A stretch of DNA of 64,000 bases from Buttiauxella sp. A111 (GTDB taxonomy: Bacteria > Pseudomonadota > Gammaproteobacteria > Enterobacterales > Enterobacteriaceae). This document shows, piece after piece, positions 36,335 to 45,553 of this stretch. Positions within the stretch are counted from its first letter, which is position 1. Each line of letters begins with the position of its first letter. The stretch spans positions 124,001 through 188,000 of the forward strand of contig NZ_BJFN01000004.1 of assembly GCF_014189855.1 (NCBI RefSeq), written 5' to 3'. The translations under genes were made by a program, and so were the position numbers. The notes under the pieces were generated by a model. It was not told where the DNA came from. It worked only from the letters and a program-made list of their open reading frames with translations, and did not search any database.

Positions 36335-36357
36335 ATGTAATTCCACCGCTGTTATGA
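36121..36357 (+). pseudogene. vgrG: vgrG internal fragment
   Basis: The frame reads FFDWHASEDAQQKLVLCDDK and on through TEDYTFKSPNWQ, matching about 71 residues from the gp27-like domain of the intact VgrG. It then leaves homology (DVIPPLL) and stops at 36357. There is no VgrG start and no gp5 part, so it cannot make a spike. It is the remnant of a second vgrG or of a partial duplication. A terminator follows 36 bases later. Confidence 0.88.
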
Positions 36358-36392
36358 TTTTTTAAAGTGGGATCATAACGAGCTACATGCAT

Positions 36393-36418
36393 GCCACCCC
36401 GCTACGGGTGGCTTTTTT
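36393..36418 (+). terminator. Rho-independent terminator at the end of the T6SS islet
   Basis: A stem GCCACCC/GGGTGGC with a short loop is followed by TTTTTTAT. It ends transcription from the vgrG module before the convergent pca operon. Confidence 0.88.
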
Positions 36419-36489
36419 ATGTCTGTTTGTTTTACTTACATCAAGGCATCCTTCCTATAGTAAACATAAGCGTCATCCACCCTAACCTA

Positions 36490-36873
36490 CTATTTCGCGT
36501 CTATCTCATCAAACACCTGTTGGGCCAGATGCATCGTGGCATTGGCCGCAGGTAAACCGCAGTACAGCGCCGAGTGCATAATTAACTCTTTTAATTCATC
36601 ACGCGTCACGCCGTTATTAAACGCCGCGCGCAGGTGCATTTTCAGCTCAGCTTCACGGTTTAACGCAATCAGCATGGCGATGGTTATCATGCTGCGGGTA
36701 TGGCGTTCAAGGCCCGGTCGCGTCCAGATATCACCCCATGCGTAACGCGTAATGAAGTTCTGAAACTCCTCGTTAAGCGGCGTGAGTTGCGACAATGTGC
36801 GGTCAACGTGCTTATCTCCCAGCACCGCGCGGCGCACGTCCATCCCTTGCTGATAATACTCTTCATCCTTCAT
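36490..36873 (-). CDS. pcaC: PcaC, 4-carboxymuconolactone decarboxylase
   Basis: 127 residues from the ATG at 36873, preceded by AGGACG inside the end of pcaD. A longer frame to 36933 only reads through pcaD. It is of the CMD/AhpD-like fold: YAWGDIWTRPGLERHTRSMI, AELKMHLRAAFNNGVTRDEL and HSALYCGLPAANATMHLAQQ. It decarboxylates 4-carboxymuconolactone to 3-oxoadipate enol-lactone in the cytoplasm. It is the last gene of pcaIJFBDC, with one base between the pcaD stop and its start. Confidence 0.95.
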   Translation of the reverse strand: MKDEEYYQQGMDVRRAVLGDKHVDRTLSQLTPLNEEFQNFITRYAWGDIWTRPGLERHTRSMITIAMLIALNREAELKMHLRAAFNNGVTRDELKELIMHSALYCGLPAANATMHLAQQVFDEIDAK

Positions 36874-36874
36874 T

Positions 36875-37633
36875 TCAGTCGTCCTGTTGAATAAAGTTAA
36901 GCAGTGCGGTGTTAAAACCGTGTGCGTCTTCAATGTTGGAAAGGTGCGAGGCTTTGAGCGTCACCAGATGCGAACCGCTAACCTGACGCTGCATAAATTC
37001 GCTGTCTGCTACGGTGGTGACCGGATCGTGAACGCCTGCAATAAACAACGTCGGCAGGGAAATCGCGTCAATTTCGCCACGGAGATCGGCTGCGGCTAAG
37101 GCTTCGCAACAAGAGGCGTAACCTTCCGCGTCACTTGCCGCAAGGCTTGAACATAAGGCCTCTATTTGCGTGCCGTGATGTTTTACAAAATCTTCAGTGA
37201 ACCAACGCGAGGGGGCGCTTTTCGCAATGGCGGACATCCCTTCGAGGCGAACGTTACGCGCACGCTCCAGCCAGCCGCTTTGCTCGCCGATTTTTGCAGC
37301 GCTGTTGGCGACCGTAATAGAAAGAAAACGCTCCGGTGCAAAACGTGCCAGCCATAATCCGGTGAGCCCGCCCATGGAAATCCCACAGAAATGCGCCTGC
37401 TGTACGCCAGCATCATCCATCACGCTGATAACGTCTTCGGCCAGTTGCGGTAAGCTGGTTTTGTCGTGTTTTGCGGTGCGTCCGTGGCCGTGTGTGTCAT
37501 AACGCAGCACGCGGAAGTTCGCCAAAAGTGCCGCCATTTGTGGCTGCCACATCTCAAATGTGGTGCCCAGTGAATTTGATAACACCACGACCGGTGCACC
37601 ACTCGGTCCTTCCAACTGATAATAATGGCTCAT
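36875..37633 (-). CDS. pcaD: PcaD, 3-oxoadipate enol-lactonase
   Basis: 252 residues of alpha/beta hydrolase fold. The oxyanion region is VLSNSLGTTFEMWQPQM, the nucleophile elbow CGISMGGLTGLWLARF, the acid lies in LFIAGVHDPVTTV and the histidine in ASHLSNIEDAHGFN. It hydrolyses the enol-lactone made by PcaC to 3-oxoadipate. The start overlaps the pcaB stop by four bases (ATGA), so the two are translationally coupled. Confidence 0.95.
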   Translation of the reverse strand: MSHYYQLEGPSGAPVVVLSNSLGTTFEMWQPQMAALLANFRVLRYDTHGHGRTAKHDKTSLPQLAEDVISVMDDAGVQQAHFCGISMGGLTGLWLARFAPERFLSITVANSAAKIGEQSGWLERARNVRLEGMSAIAKSAPSRWFTEDFVKHHGTQIEALCSSLAASDAEGYASCCEALAAADLRGEIDAISLPTLFIAGVHDPVTTVADSEFMQRQVSGSHLVTLKASHLSNIEDAHGFNTALLNFIQQDD

Positions 37634-38985
37634 GTAGGCTCCCTGTTTTGTTGTGCTGCCCGTGCCAAAACCTGGTTGATGAATTTGTCGTTGCTACCCA
37701 GGGCATGTTGCGGGTCGAGCAGATGGGCAATTTGTGTCGAAGAAAGATGTGATGTGACTTGTGGATGTTGTGCGAGCAATGCCGCAAGCGGCTGGTTTTC
37801 GTCAAGCGCACGGTGGCATAGCTGTTCTACAAGATGATGCGCCGCCTGTTTACCGAGTGATTTCGCCAGCGCCAGTGTGATCGACTCCGCCATAATCAGG
37901 CCGTGGGTGATGTCCAGATTCGCGCGCATTTTGTCGGTGTTTACCTGCATCCCGCTGAAAAGCTCCCGCGTCGTTTGCATCACGCCGCCGGCAAGCGTGA
38001 TCAGCTGAGGAAGGGTTTCCCACTCCGCTTGCCAGCCGCCGAGCGCCCTTTCGTGTTGCTGATTTTGGCTGGCATACAGTGTCGCCATCAGGCCAGGAAT
38101 TCGGGTGGTAGCGGTCAGGATCGCCGCACAGCTCACCGGATTACGTTTGTGCGGCATGGTAGATGAACCGCCGCGACCAGGGGCAACCGGTTCACCCACT
38201 TCTGCCACTTCGGTCTGCATCAGCAATGAAAAATCGTTGGCGAATTTGCCCAGCGTCGTGCTCACTCCCGCAAACCAACTGGCGACTTCGAGTAGCCTGT
38301 CGCGCTGACTGTGCCATGGCGTATCGGGCTGATTCAGTGACAGCGAGTTGGCCAACGCCTGCACAACGGCGACGCCCTGCTCATTGAGCGAGGCCAGCGT
38401 GCCCGCAGCACCACCAAATTGCAGCACTAACACGCGAGGTTTCATTTCTTGCAGGCGCTCACTCCAGCGCAAAAGTGCGTCGAGCGTACCGGCCAGTTTC
38501 AAGCCAAATGTAATCGGCAGCGCATGCTGCATCCAGGTCCGCCCAGGCATCACACTGTGTTGATGACGCTGGATTTGTTCGATTAACGCAGAAATTAACT
38601 GCTCAAGAAGTGCTTCACTGGCGTCAATCGCCTCACGCAGTTGCAATATCAGGCCGGTGTCAATGACGTCCTGGCTGGTTGCCCCCCAGTGAACATAGCG
38701 CGCGGCCTGTTCGTCCTGTTGTTTGACGTTGGCCGTGAGCTGTTTGACCAGCGGAATGGCCAGATTTCCGGCTCCGGCGGCCGCCTGTGCTAAAGCCGGT
38801 ATATCGAGTTTATCAGCCTGACACTGCGCGGAAATAATTGTCATTGACGACTCAGGCGTCACGCCACAAAGCGCTGTCGCCCGTGCCAGTGCCGCTTCAA
38901 AATCCAGCATCCGCTGTAGCGTGTTTTCATCGCTGAAAATCTCGCTCAACGGTGAGTCACGTAACATCGGGGTAAACAGTGTCAT
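37630..38985 (-). CDS. pcaB: PcaB, 3-carboxy-cis,cis-muconate cycloisomerase
   Basis: 451 residues of the fumarase/aspartase superfamily. The signature is GSSTMPHKRNPVSCA (about residue 273). Other family blocks are HWGATSQDVIDTGLILQLRE and GRTWMQHALPITFGLKLAG. It lactonises 3-carboxymuconate to 4-carboxymuconolactone. AAGGAG lies six bases before the ATG, within the end of pcaF. Length and motifs are normal. Confidence 0.95.
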   Translation of the reverse strand: MTLFTPMLRDSPLSEIFSDENTLQRMLDFEAALARATALCGVTPESSMTIISAQCQADKLDIPALAQAAAGAGNLAIPLVKQLTANVKQQDEQAARYVHWGATSQDVIDTGLILQLREAIDASEALLEQLISALIEQIQRHQHSVMPGRTWMQHALPITFGLKLAGTLDALLRWSERLQEMKPRVLVLQFGGAAGTLASLNEQGVAVVQALANSLSLNQPDTPWHSQRDRLLEVASWFAGVSTTLGKFANDFSLLMQTEVAEVGEPVAPGRGGSSTMPHKRNPVSCAAILTATTRIPGLMATLYASQNQQHERALGGWQAEWETLPQLITLAGGVMQTTRELFSGMQVNTDKMRANLDITHGLIMAESITLALAKSLGKQAAHHLVEQLCHRALDENQPLAALLAQHPQVTSHLSSTQIAHLLDPQHALGSNDKFINQVLARAAQQNREPT

Positions 38986-38994
38986 GCCTGCTCC

Positions 38995-40200
38995 TTAAAC
39001 GCGTTCGATAATCAGTGCAATCCCCTGACCGACACCAATACACATAGTACATAGCGCGTAACGTCCACCGCTACGCTTTAGCTGATATGCGGCGGTCATC
39101 GCCAGACGCCCACCTGATGCACCAAGCGGATGGCCCAGCGCAATTGCGCCACCGTTCGGGTTCACATGCTCTGCGTCATCCGGCAGGCCAAGGTCGCGCA
39201 TTACCGCCAGTGCCTGCGCGGCAAAGGCTTCATTTAATTCGATAACATCCATTTGTGCGAGGGTTAACCCGGTTTGTGCCAGTACTTTACGTACCGCAGG
39301 TGCCGGGCCAAAGCCCATAATCCGTGGTGCAACGCCTGCGGTTGCCACACCCACGACGCGCGCCAACGGCTGCAAACCGTGAGTGTTGAGCGCTTGCTCG
39401 CTGGCAAGTAGCAACGCACAAGTGCCATCGTTAACGCCCGACGCATTTCCGGCGGTGACGGTACCGTCAGCACGAACCACCCCTTTTAGTTTTGCCAGCG
39501 ACTCGAACGAGGTGGAACGCGGATGTTCGTCACGGTTAAATAACAACGCTTCGCCTTTGCGTTGCGCGATGGACACGGGGATTAGCTCGTCGTCAAAAAT
39601 ACCCATTTCCTGAGCGCGCGCAGTACGAAGCTGGCTGCGTAAGGCGAAAGCGTCCTGATCTTCACGATTAATATTGAAGTCAGTCGCGACGTTTTCCGCC
39701 GTTTCCGGCATCGCATCCACACCGTATTGTGCTTTCATCAGCGGGTTGATAAAACGCCATCCGATGGTAGTGTCTTCCATTTTCATGCTGCGGCTAAACG
39801 CGCTTTCCGCTTTACCCATCACAAACGGCGCGCGTGACATGCTTTCCACACCACCGGCAATCATCAGATGGGTTTCACCGCTTTTAATTGCTCTTGCCGC
39901 CACGCCTAACGCGTCAAGGCTTGAGCCACATAAACGGTTGATGGTAGTGCCGGGTACGGTTTCAGGCATTCCCGCCAGCAACAACGCCATGCGCGCGACG
40001 TTGCGGTTATCTTCACCGGCCTGGTTCGCACAGCCGTAAATCACATCATCTACCGCCGACCAGTCGACATTGGGGTGTCGCGCCATTAATGCTTTCAACG
40101 GCAGTGCGGCTAAATCATCGCTACGCACTGTCGACAACGTGCCACCAAAACGACCAAACGGAGTACGCACTCCATCACAGATAAATGCTTGATTCATCAT
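38995..40200 (-). CDS. pcaF: PcaF, 3-oxoadipyl-CoA thiolase
   Basis: 401 residues (or 400 if the second ATG, six bases from AAGGA, is used). Thiolase motifs: the nucleophilic cysteine in [40 protein letters not shown] with the active histidine, and [13 protein letters not shown] with the second cysteine. It cleaves 3-oxoadipyl-CoA to succinyl-CoA and acetyl-CoA. It lies between pcaJ and pcaB with gaps under ten bases. PaaJ thiolases are close relatives, but the context decides for PcaF. Confidence 0.95.
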   Translation of the reverse strand: MMNQAFICDGVRTPFGRFGGTLSTVRSDDLAALPLKALMARHPNVDWSAVDDVIYGCANQAGEDNRNVARMALLLAGMPETVPGTTINRLCGSSLDALGVAARAIKSGETHLMIAGGVESMSRAPFVMGKAESAFSRSMKMEDTTIGWRFINPLMKAQYGVDAMPETAENVATDFNINREDQDAFALRSQLRTARAQEMGIFDDELIPVSIAQRKGEALLFNRDEHPRSTSFESLAKLKGVVRADGTVTAGNASGVNDGTCALLLASEQALNTHGLQPLARVVGVATAGVAPRIMGFGPAPAVRKVLAQTGLTLAQMDVIELNEAFAAQALAVMRDLGLPDDAEHVNPNGGAIALGHPLGASGGRLAMTAAYQLKRSGGRYALCTMCIGVGQGIALIIERV

Positions 40201-40206
40201 AGTTCC

Positions 40207-40863
40207 TTACGCGCTTTCTGCCAGTTGTTCGAAGCCAAGTGTGACCGGAGTAATACGTTGTAATTCTTCAAATGACAGGCCGTTAAAGATTTCGCGCACC
40301 ACCGGTCCTTTGTCCGTGATATCAATCACCGCAAGGTCGGTATAAATGCGGCTCACACAGCCAATTCCGGTGAGCGGATAAGAGCAGCTTTCCACCAGTT
40401 TGCATTCGCCGTCACGGGTGAGGTGATCCATCATCACAAATACCTGGCGTGCGCCGATGGCTAAGTCCATCGCCCCACCGACCGCCGGTATAGAGTCCGG
40501 TGCGCCGGTGCTCCAGTTAGCCAAATCGCCGCTGGCCGACACCTGATAAGCACCCAACACGCAGATATCGAGATGGCCGCCGCGCATCATGGCAAAGGAG
40601 TCGCCATGGTGGAAAAAACATCCTCCCGTCAGCAGTGTGACGTGTTCTTTTCCGGCGTTGATCAATTCGGGATCTTCTTCGCCTTCAGCCGGTTTTGGCC
40701 CCATACCGAGCAAGCCGTTTTCACTGTGCAAAAAGATCTCTTTGTCTGCCGGAAGGTAGTTGGCAATGCGTGTCGGTAAGCCAATACCGAGGTTAACGTA
40801 AGCGCCTTCTTGGATATCACGAGCGACACGTTTTGCCATTTCATCACGGGTTAATTTTTTCAC
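40207..40863 (-). CDS. pcaJ: PcaJ, 3-oxoadipate CoA-transferase subunit B
   Basis: 218 residues of the family I CoA-transferase beta type. It carries the active-site glutamate in LHSENGLLGMGP. Other blocks are YVNLGIGLPTRIANYLPADK and GGHLDICVLGAYQVSASGDL. With PcaI it moves CoA from succinyl-CoA to 3-oxoadipate. The pcaI stop lies 11 bases upstream. Confidence 0.95.
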   Translation of the reverse strand: MKKLTRDEMAKRVARDIQEGAYVNLGIGLPTRIANYLPADKEIFLHSENGLLGMGPKPAEGEEDPELINAGKEHVTLLTGGCFFHHGDSFAMMRGGHLDICVLGAYQVSASGDLANWSTGAPDSIPAVGGAMDLAIGARQVFVMMDHLTRDGECKLVESCSYPLTGIGCVSRIYTDLAVIDITDKGPVVREIFNGLSFEELQRITPVTLGFEQLAESA

Positions 40864-40874
40864 GTCTTTTCTCC

Positions 40875-41558
40875 TTAAGCGCTCTGTGCCAGTGCGTTTT
40901 CAACCGCCACCAGGCGCTGAACGAAAATGCCCGGCGTGATGATATGTTCCGGGTCGAGGTCGCCCAACGGCACTATACGGCTGACTTCAGCAATCGTGAC
41001 GGTCGCAGCCGTTGCCATGATGGGCCCAAAATTACGGGCCGCTTTGCGATACACCAGGTTGCCCCAACGGTCGCCTTCGTAAGCTTTGATTAATGCGAAG
41101 TCAGCTTTCAGCGGGTATTCCAGCACATAGTGACGCCCGTCGATTTCACGCGTTTCTTTGCCTTCTGCGAGGGGAGTTCCATAACCGGTTGGCGTGAATA
41201 CGGCGCCCAGCCCTGAACCTGCGGCCTGAATTCGTGCCGCAAGGTTGCCTTGTGGCACCAGTTCCAGCTCGACTTCACCACGGCGATACAGGTCATCAAA
41301 AATCTGTGAATCCACCTGACGTGGGAAGGAGCACACCATTTTGCGCACCCGTCCGGCTTTCAACAGTGCGGCCAGCCCGACTTCGCCATTCCCCGCGTTG
41401 TTATTAATAATCGTCAGGTCTTTCGCGCCCTGCGCTATCAGCGCATCGATAAGATGGGTTGGCTGGCCTGCGGTGCCAAAGCCACCAATCATGACGGTTG
41501 CCCCATCGAAAATTCCGGCAACTGCTTCTTCAAGCGAAACCACACTTTTGTTGATCAT
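40875..41558 (-). CDS. pcaI: PcaI, 3-oxoadipate CoA-transferase subunit A
   Basis: 227 residues from the ATG at 41558, after GGGAG. A longer frame to 41696 runs through the promoter region and is rejected. The CoA-transferase alpha blocks are GATVMIGGFGTAGQPTHLID, NNNAGNGEVGLAALLKAGRV and GSGLGAVFTPTGYGTPLAEG. It is the first gene of pcaIJFBDC and lies divergent from pcaR, facing a PcaR-type operator. Confidence 0.95.
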   Translation of the reverse strand: MINKSVVSLEEAVAGIFDGATVMIGGFGTAGQPTHLIDALIAQGAKDLTIINNNAGNGEVGLAALLKAGRVRKMVCSFPRQVDSQIFDDLYRRGEVELELVPQGNLAARIQAAGSGLGAVFTPTGYGTPLAEGKETREIDGRHYVLEYPLKADFALIKAYEGDRWGNLVYRKAARNFGPIMATAATVTIAEVSRIVPLGDLDPEHIITPGIFVQRLVAVENALAQSA

Positions 41559-41658
41559 CACAGTTCTCCCTTGTGTGCGCATTTCGCACAAGATTGCGTT
41601 GTTCGAACAAAATGTGACCCCGTTAACGAAGCTGGTCAAGGGCGATAATCGAAATATG

Positions 41659-41673
41659 GTGCGATTATCGAAC
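41659..41673. promoter_or_regulatory. PcaR operator
   Basis: The reverse strand reads GTTCGATAATCGCAC. To my recollection this is exactly the PcaR-binding 15-mer described for Pseudomonas putida pca promoters. A second related arm, GCGATAATCGAA, lies 12 bases away at 41642-41653, forming an inverted pair. It sits between the divergent pcaI and pcaR starts. Confidence 0.8.
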
Positions 41674-41730
41674 ATCATGTATGTTTGTATTCGCAAGTGT
41701 GATCAACGGCGAAAATTTCAGGAGAACAGA

Positions 41731-42537
41731 ATGGAAATTCAACGTGATGAGCTGGCTGCGGGTGACGGCGATCCGTTTAAAGGCGATCCTAATTTTATGG
41801 CGTCGCTGGCTCGAGGGCTGGAAGTGATTCAGGCCTTCACCCCACAGCGTCGGCAGTTGTCTATCTCACAAATCAGCCAAAAAACGGGAATTCCTCGCGC
41901 GGCGGTGCGCCGTTGCTTGTACACGCTGGGGAAGCTGGGTTTTGTCTACGCAGAAGATGGAAAATATTATCAGTTGAGGCCACGAATTTTATCGCTCGGC
42001 CATGCTTATCTGGCTTCAACGCCGCTGGCGAAGTCCACCCAGCCGGTGCTGAAACATTTAAGCGAAATGCTGAATGAGTCATGCTCGATTGCCACCCTTG
42101 ATGGCGACGATATTCTGTATATCGCCCGCGCTTCCAGCTCACGCATCATGACCATTGATTTAGATATTGGCAGCCGCCTGCCCGCCTGGTCGACGTCAAT
42201 GGGCCGCGTGTTACTGAGCTATCTACCGGAAGAACAACTCAACGATTTTCTCGGACGCATCACCATGATCCGCTACACCCCGCAAACGGTGGACTCGGTG
42301 AGTAAACTGCGCGAGGAGTTAAAACGCGTGCGCCAGCAGGGGTACGCGCTTAACGATCAGGAACTGGAGATGGGGCTGCGTTCAATTGCCGTCCCGCTGG
42401 TGAATCCAGACGGTGTGGTGGTTGCCGCGCTGAACGTTGGCGTTCACGCCGGCCAAGTCTCCGCGCAGGAGCTGCTAACCCGGGTGCTACCCAAACTGCA
42501 AACGGCAGCAGAAGAGTTGTCATTGTTGTTGAAATAA
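41731..42537 (+). CDS. pcaR: PcaR, IclR-type regulator of the beta-ketoadipate pathway
   Basis: 268 residues from the ATG at 41731, after AGGAGA. The N-terminal winged helix is FMASLARGLEVIQAFTPQRR with LSISQISQKTGIPRAAVRRC. The C-terminal effector domain includes MTIDLDIGSRLPAWSTSMGR and ELEMGLRSIAVPLVNPDGV, typical of PcaR/PcaU/PobR. It activates pca genes with 3-oxoadipate as inducer in pseudomonads. It is divergent from pcaIJFBDC and ends two bases from the convergent smrA stop. Confidence 0.93.
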   Translation: MEIQRDELAAGDGDPFKGDPNFMASLARGLEVIQAFTPQRRQLSISQISQKTGIPRAAVRRCLYTLGKLGFVYAEDGKYYQLRPRILSLGHAYLASTPLAKSTQPVLKHLSEMLNESCSIATLDGDDILYIARASSSRIMTIDLDIGSRLPAWSTSMGRVLLSYLPEEQLNDFLGRITMIRYTPQTVDSVSKLREELKRVRQQGYALNDQELEMGLRSIAVPLVNPDGVVVAALNVGVHAGQVSAQELLTRVLPKLQTAAEELSLLLK

Positions 42538-42539
42538 GA

Positions 42540-43103
42540 TTAACGGCTGCGTTTTGCGTGGCGTTCCCAGTTTTCGACTTTTGCCTGGTCGGATTTTTTG
42601 AGCGCCACATAGCACGCCCCGCTTCCGCCGTGATGCGGCATTGCGCTGCAAAACGCCTGCACTACTTCAAATTCCGCCAGCCATCGGGCAACGTAGCTGC
42701 GTACGATATTGGCGTGGGATTTTTCTTCGCGCCCTTTCCCATGAACGATCAGCAGATTACGCAGCCCCTCTTTTTTGGCTTGCTGAATGTAAGCAAAAAG
42801 CAGCTGGCGGCATTGTTCTACGGGCTGGCGAATGAGGTTGAGGCTGGCTTCCTGTTTATATTTACCCTGCCGCAGTTTATCCAGCACACCGATTTGCAGC
42901 CCTTCTCGCTTAAATTCAAGCGGATTGCCGAGCGGAATAATTTCCAGAAAATCGGTGGTCAGAAAGTTATCAAGCTGCACGGTATCGAGTTTCTGCACCA
43001 CCTTCTCTTTCACCGGTTTCAACCACTGACTGCTGTGACAGTCTTTCAGCGGTTTGACATCCTCCATGGCATCAAGAAATAGAGATTTTTCGTCAAGGCT
43101 CAT
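42540..43103 (-). CDS. smrA: SmrA (YdaL), Smr-domain endonuclease-like protein
   Basis: 187 residues from the ATG at 43103, seven bases after GGAGG, the same length as E. coli YdaL. It starts MSLDEKSLFLDAMEDVKPLK. The C-terminal Smr domain contains VHGKGREEKSHANIVRSYVA and HHGGSGACYVALKK. The family has DNA-nicking activity in E. coli. It lies beside abgR, as in E. coli, so the E. coli synteny resumes here after the pca cluster. Confidence 0.93.
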   Translation of the reverse strand: MSLDEKSLFLDAMEDVKPLKDCHSSQWLKPVKEKVVQKLDTVQLDNFLTTDFLEIIPLGNPLEFKREGLQIGVLDKLRQGKYKQEASLNLIRQPVEQCRQLLFAYIQQAKKEGLRNLLIVHGKGREEKSHANIVRSYVARWLAEFEVVQAFCSAMPHHGGSGACYVALKKSDQAKVENWERHAKRSR

Positions 43104-43170
43104 GCGCAAATCCTCCAGGCTTAATTCTGAGGCCACTATAGCCGCCGATGTGCCGTGGCTCAATGCCCGA

Positions 43171-44067
43171 TTAACGGCACTGACGACGAAATTGATTGAT
43201 TAGCGCAACGGTCAGCGGTGCGGGGGAAGCATCACGCCGCTGAATTAAATAGTAGGTAGCCTGAGGCAGCGTTTCGACCACATGGATCTGCTTTAACGAG
43301 TGGGCAATCAATGGGTCATGGCCCAGTTCAGCGGGCAAAATACTCAAAAAATCACTTTGTGCGACCAGACTAATACAGGCAGAAAAGGTTTCACAGACCA
43401 CGCTGATATTGGGCATTTCTGACCGTTTCTGGAACATTTCTTCCAGTTGTTTGTAATAACTGCCACGGGGGGTTGGCATCGTCCAGTTGTATTGCAGTAA
43501 TTCTTTTATGGAGGTGGCATTTATCCCCGGATGGCCTTCACGGGCAAAAACCGCAAACGGTTTTTCGAGTAACCGTTCAAAGGTGAACTCGTGATCGTAC
43601 GGCCCCTGATAATAGGTGTTTATCGTGAAATCCAGCTCCCCCTGGCGCAACGCATTGATCATCGAAACCAGTTGCCCTTCCATGATGCGCACTTTGACTT
43701 GCGGGTGTTTTTGGTGAAACGACGTGATAACCGGCGGCATTAGGGTGCGGGAAATGCTGGCCCCCAACCCAATATTGATCTGCCCGGCTAATTGGCCCTG
43801 GCGCTGCAAAATGTCCTCTTGCGCTGCGCGTAACTCTTCGAGAATAAGCTGTGCATGCTGATAAAAACTCTCTCCGCATTCGGTCAATGCCACGCCCTGG
43901 CTGCGGCGGATAAACAGACGTGCCGATAGCCCTTCCTCTAATTCTTTGATCGATTTTGTCAGCGCGGGCTGTGACATATTTAACGCCCGACTGGCTCCGC
44001 GAATACTGCCATTTTGCGTTACCGCCACGAATGCACGAATCTGATGGAGCTTAACCTGGAAGGTCAC
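43171..44067 (-). CDS. abgR: AbgR, LysR-type regulator of p-aminobenzoyl-glutamate use
   Basis: 298 residues from a GTG at 44067 following AGGAGGCGAT. The helix-turn-helix is GSIRGASRALNMSQPALTKS. The effector domain matches E. coli AbgR closely: GQLAGQINIGLGASISRTLM, LRQGELDFTINTYYQGPYDH and CETFSACISLVAQSDFLSIL. It is divergent from abgA and probably controls abgABT. Confidence 0.94.
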   Translation of the reverse strand: MTFQVKLHQIRAFVAVTQNGSIRGASRALNMSQPALTKSIKELEEGLSARLFIRRSQGVALTECGESFYQHAQLILEELRAAQEDILQRQGQLAGQINIGLGASISRTLMPPVITSFHQKHPQVKVRIMEGQLVSMINALRQGELDFTINTYYQGPYDHEFTFERLLEKPFAVFAREGHPGINATSIKELLQYNWTMPTPRGSYYKQLEEMFQKRSEMPNISVVCETFSACISLVAQSDFLSILPAELGHDPLIAHSLKQIHVVETLPQATYYLIQRRDASPAPLTVALINQFRRQCR

Positions 44068-44242
44068 ATCGCCTCCTGATAACCATTAGCTATCAACCGA
44101 AAGATTTTGGCATCTACTGTAATTCAATCTCTTGTGCCAGGGTAATCCTACGACGGCGAAATCTAACAAAAGCCGCTGAGTGATAAGTAAAAACTATCAC
44201 AGCGTGAACCCGATCACAGAAGATGCTTTTACAGGAAAGGTT

Positions 44243-45553
44243 ATGTCCACACTAGAACTGGCAGTACATGAGTTAGCACCGCGCATGCAGCACTGGCGGC
44301 GTGATTTTCACCATTTTGCAGAGTCCGGCTGGCTTGAGTTTCGCACAGCCACTCACGTCGCAGAAACGTTGCATCAGCTTGGTTATCAATTGGCGTTGGG
44401 CCGGGATGTCGTTGATGACGCGGCACGTATGGGCTTGCCGTCAGCGGAGGTGTTAGCGCGTGAAGAACAACGTGCGTTGGAACAAGGGGCTCTTGCCCAC
44501 TGGCTACCGCATTTTTCAGGTGGATTCACCGGGATTGTTGCCACTCTCGAGACGGGACGCCCGGGCCCAACTCTCGCTTTCCGTGTTGATATGGATGCGC
44601 TGGATTTAGGCGAGATGCAACAGCCCGCCCATCGCCCATTTGCCGAGGGGTTTGCCTCGTGTAACGCAGGAATGATGCACGCTTGTGGGCATGACGGACA
44701 CACCGCGATTGGGCTGGGTCTTGCCACCGTTCTGCAACAATTTTCCAGCCAGCTAAACGGCACCATCAAAATCATTTTCCAGCCTGCTGAAGAAGGTACA
44801 CGCGGTGCGCGAGCGATGGTCGCTGCGGGTGCGCTCGATAATATCGACTATTTTACTGCCATTCATATCGGTACGGGCATCCCAACCGGCACCGTGGTGT
44901 GTGGTAGCGATAACTTTATGGCGACCACCAAATTTGATGTGCAATTTACGGGCATCGCCGCACATGCGGGCGGTAAACCTGAAGAAGGTCGTAACGCACT
45001 GCTCGCCGCCGCACAAACAGCGCTGGCATTACACAGCATCGCCCCGCATAGCGCGGGAGCATCACGCGTGAACGTCGGCGTTTTACAAGCCGGATCCGGG
45101 CGCAATGTGGTGCCCGCACAAGCCTTGCTGAAAGTGGAAACCCGTGGCGAAACCAATGTCATCAACGACTATGTGTTTGAACGCGCCCAAGAAATTATTC
45201 GCGGTACTGCAACCATGTATGGCATTGAAGCGGAGATTCGTTTAATGGGGGCGGCAACCAATAGCGAGCCATCGCCAGAGTGGGTGGCATTTATCCACCA
45301 GCAAGCACTTGAAGTGAATGGCGTCACGAACGTTGTCGATACCGTCAAAGGTGCCGCCGGGTCTGAAGATGCGACATTAATGATGGCGCGGGTGCAGGAG
45401 CAAGGTGGGAAAGCGTCGTATATGGTTTTCGGCACGCAATTGAGCGCCGGACATCATAACGAAAAATTTGATTTCGATGAGAGCGTGATGGAAGTTGCCG
45501 TGTGTACTCTGGCGCGCCTCGCACTTAATTTCCCCTGGCCGCGAGGTGTGTAA
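44243..45553 (+). CDS. abgA: AbgA, p-aminobenzoyl-glutamate hydrolase subunit A
   Basis: 436 residues from the ATG at 44243, after AGGAAAGG, identical in length to E. coli AbgA. An M20 amidohydrolase: metal-binding landmarks are FRVDMDALDL, MMHACGHDGHTAIGLG, IFQPAEEGTRGARAMV and GTQLSAGHHNEKFDF. With AbgB it splits p-aminobenzoyl-glutamate, a folate breakdown product, into p-aminobenzoate and glutamate. An upstream in-frame start at 44180 lacks a ribosome site. The stop overlaps the abgB start. Confidence 0.95.
   Translation: MSTLELAVHELAPRMQHWRRDFHHFAESGWLEFRTATHVAETLHQLGYQLALGRDVVDDAARMGLPSAEVLAREEQRALEQGALAHWLPHFSGGFTGIVATLETGRPGPTLAFRVDMDALDLGEMQQPAHRPFAEGFASCNAGMMHACGHDGHTAIGLGLATVLQQFSSQLNGTIKIIFQPAEEGTRGARAMVAAGALDNIDYFTAIHIGTGIPTGTVVCGSDNFMATTKFDVQFTGIAAHAGGKPEEGRNALLAAAQTALALHSIAPHSAGASRVNVGVLQAGSGRNVVPAQALLKVETRGETNVINDYVFERAQEIIRGTATMYGIEAEIRLMGAATNSEPSPEWVAFIHQQALEVNGVTNVVDTVKGAAGSEDATLMMARVQEQGGKASYMVFGTQLSAGHHNEKFDFDESVMEVAVCTLARLALNFPWPRGV

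Noticed and set aside
36115-36357. 80-codon frame as an independent gene
   Set aside because: It is an internal vgrG fragment without the VgrG start or spike domain, so it is listed as a pseudogene.
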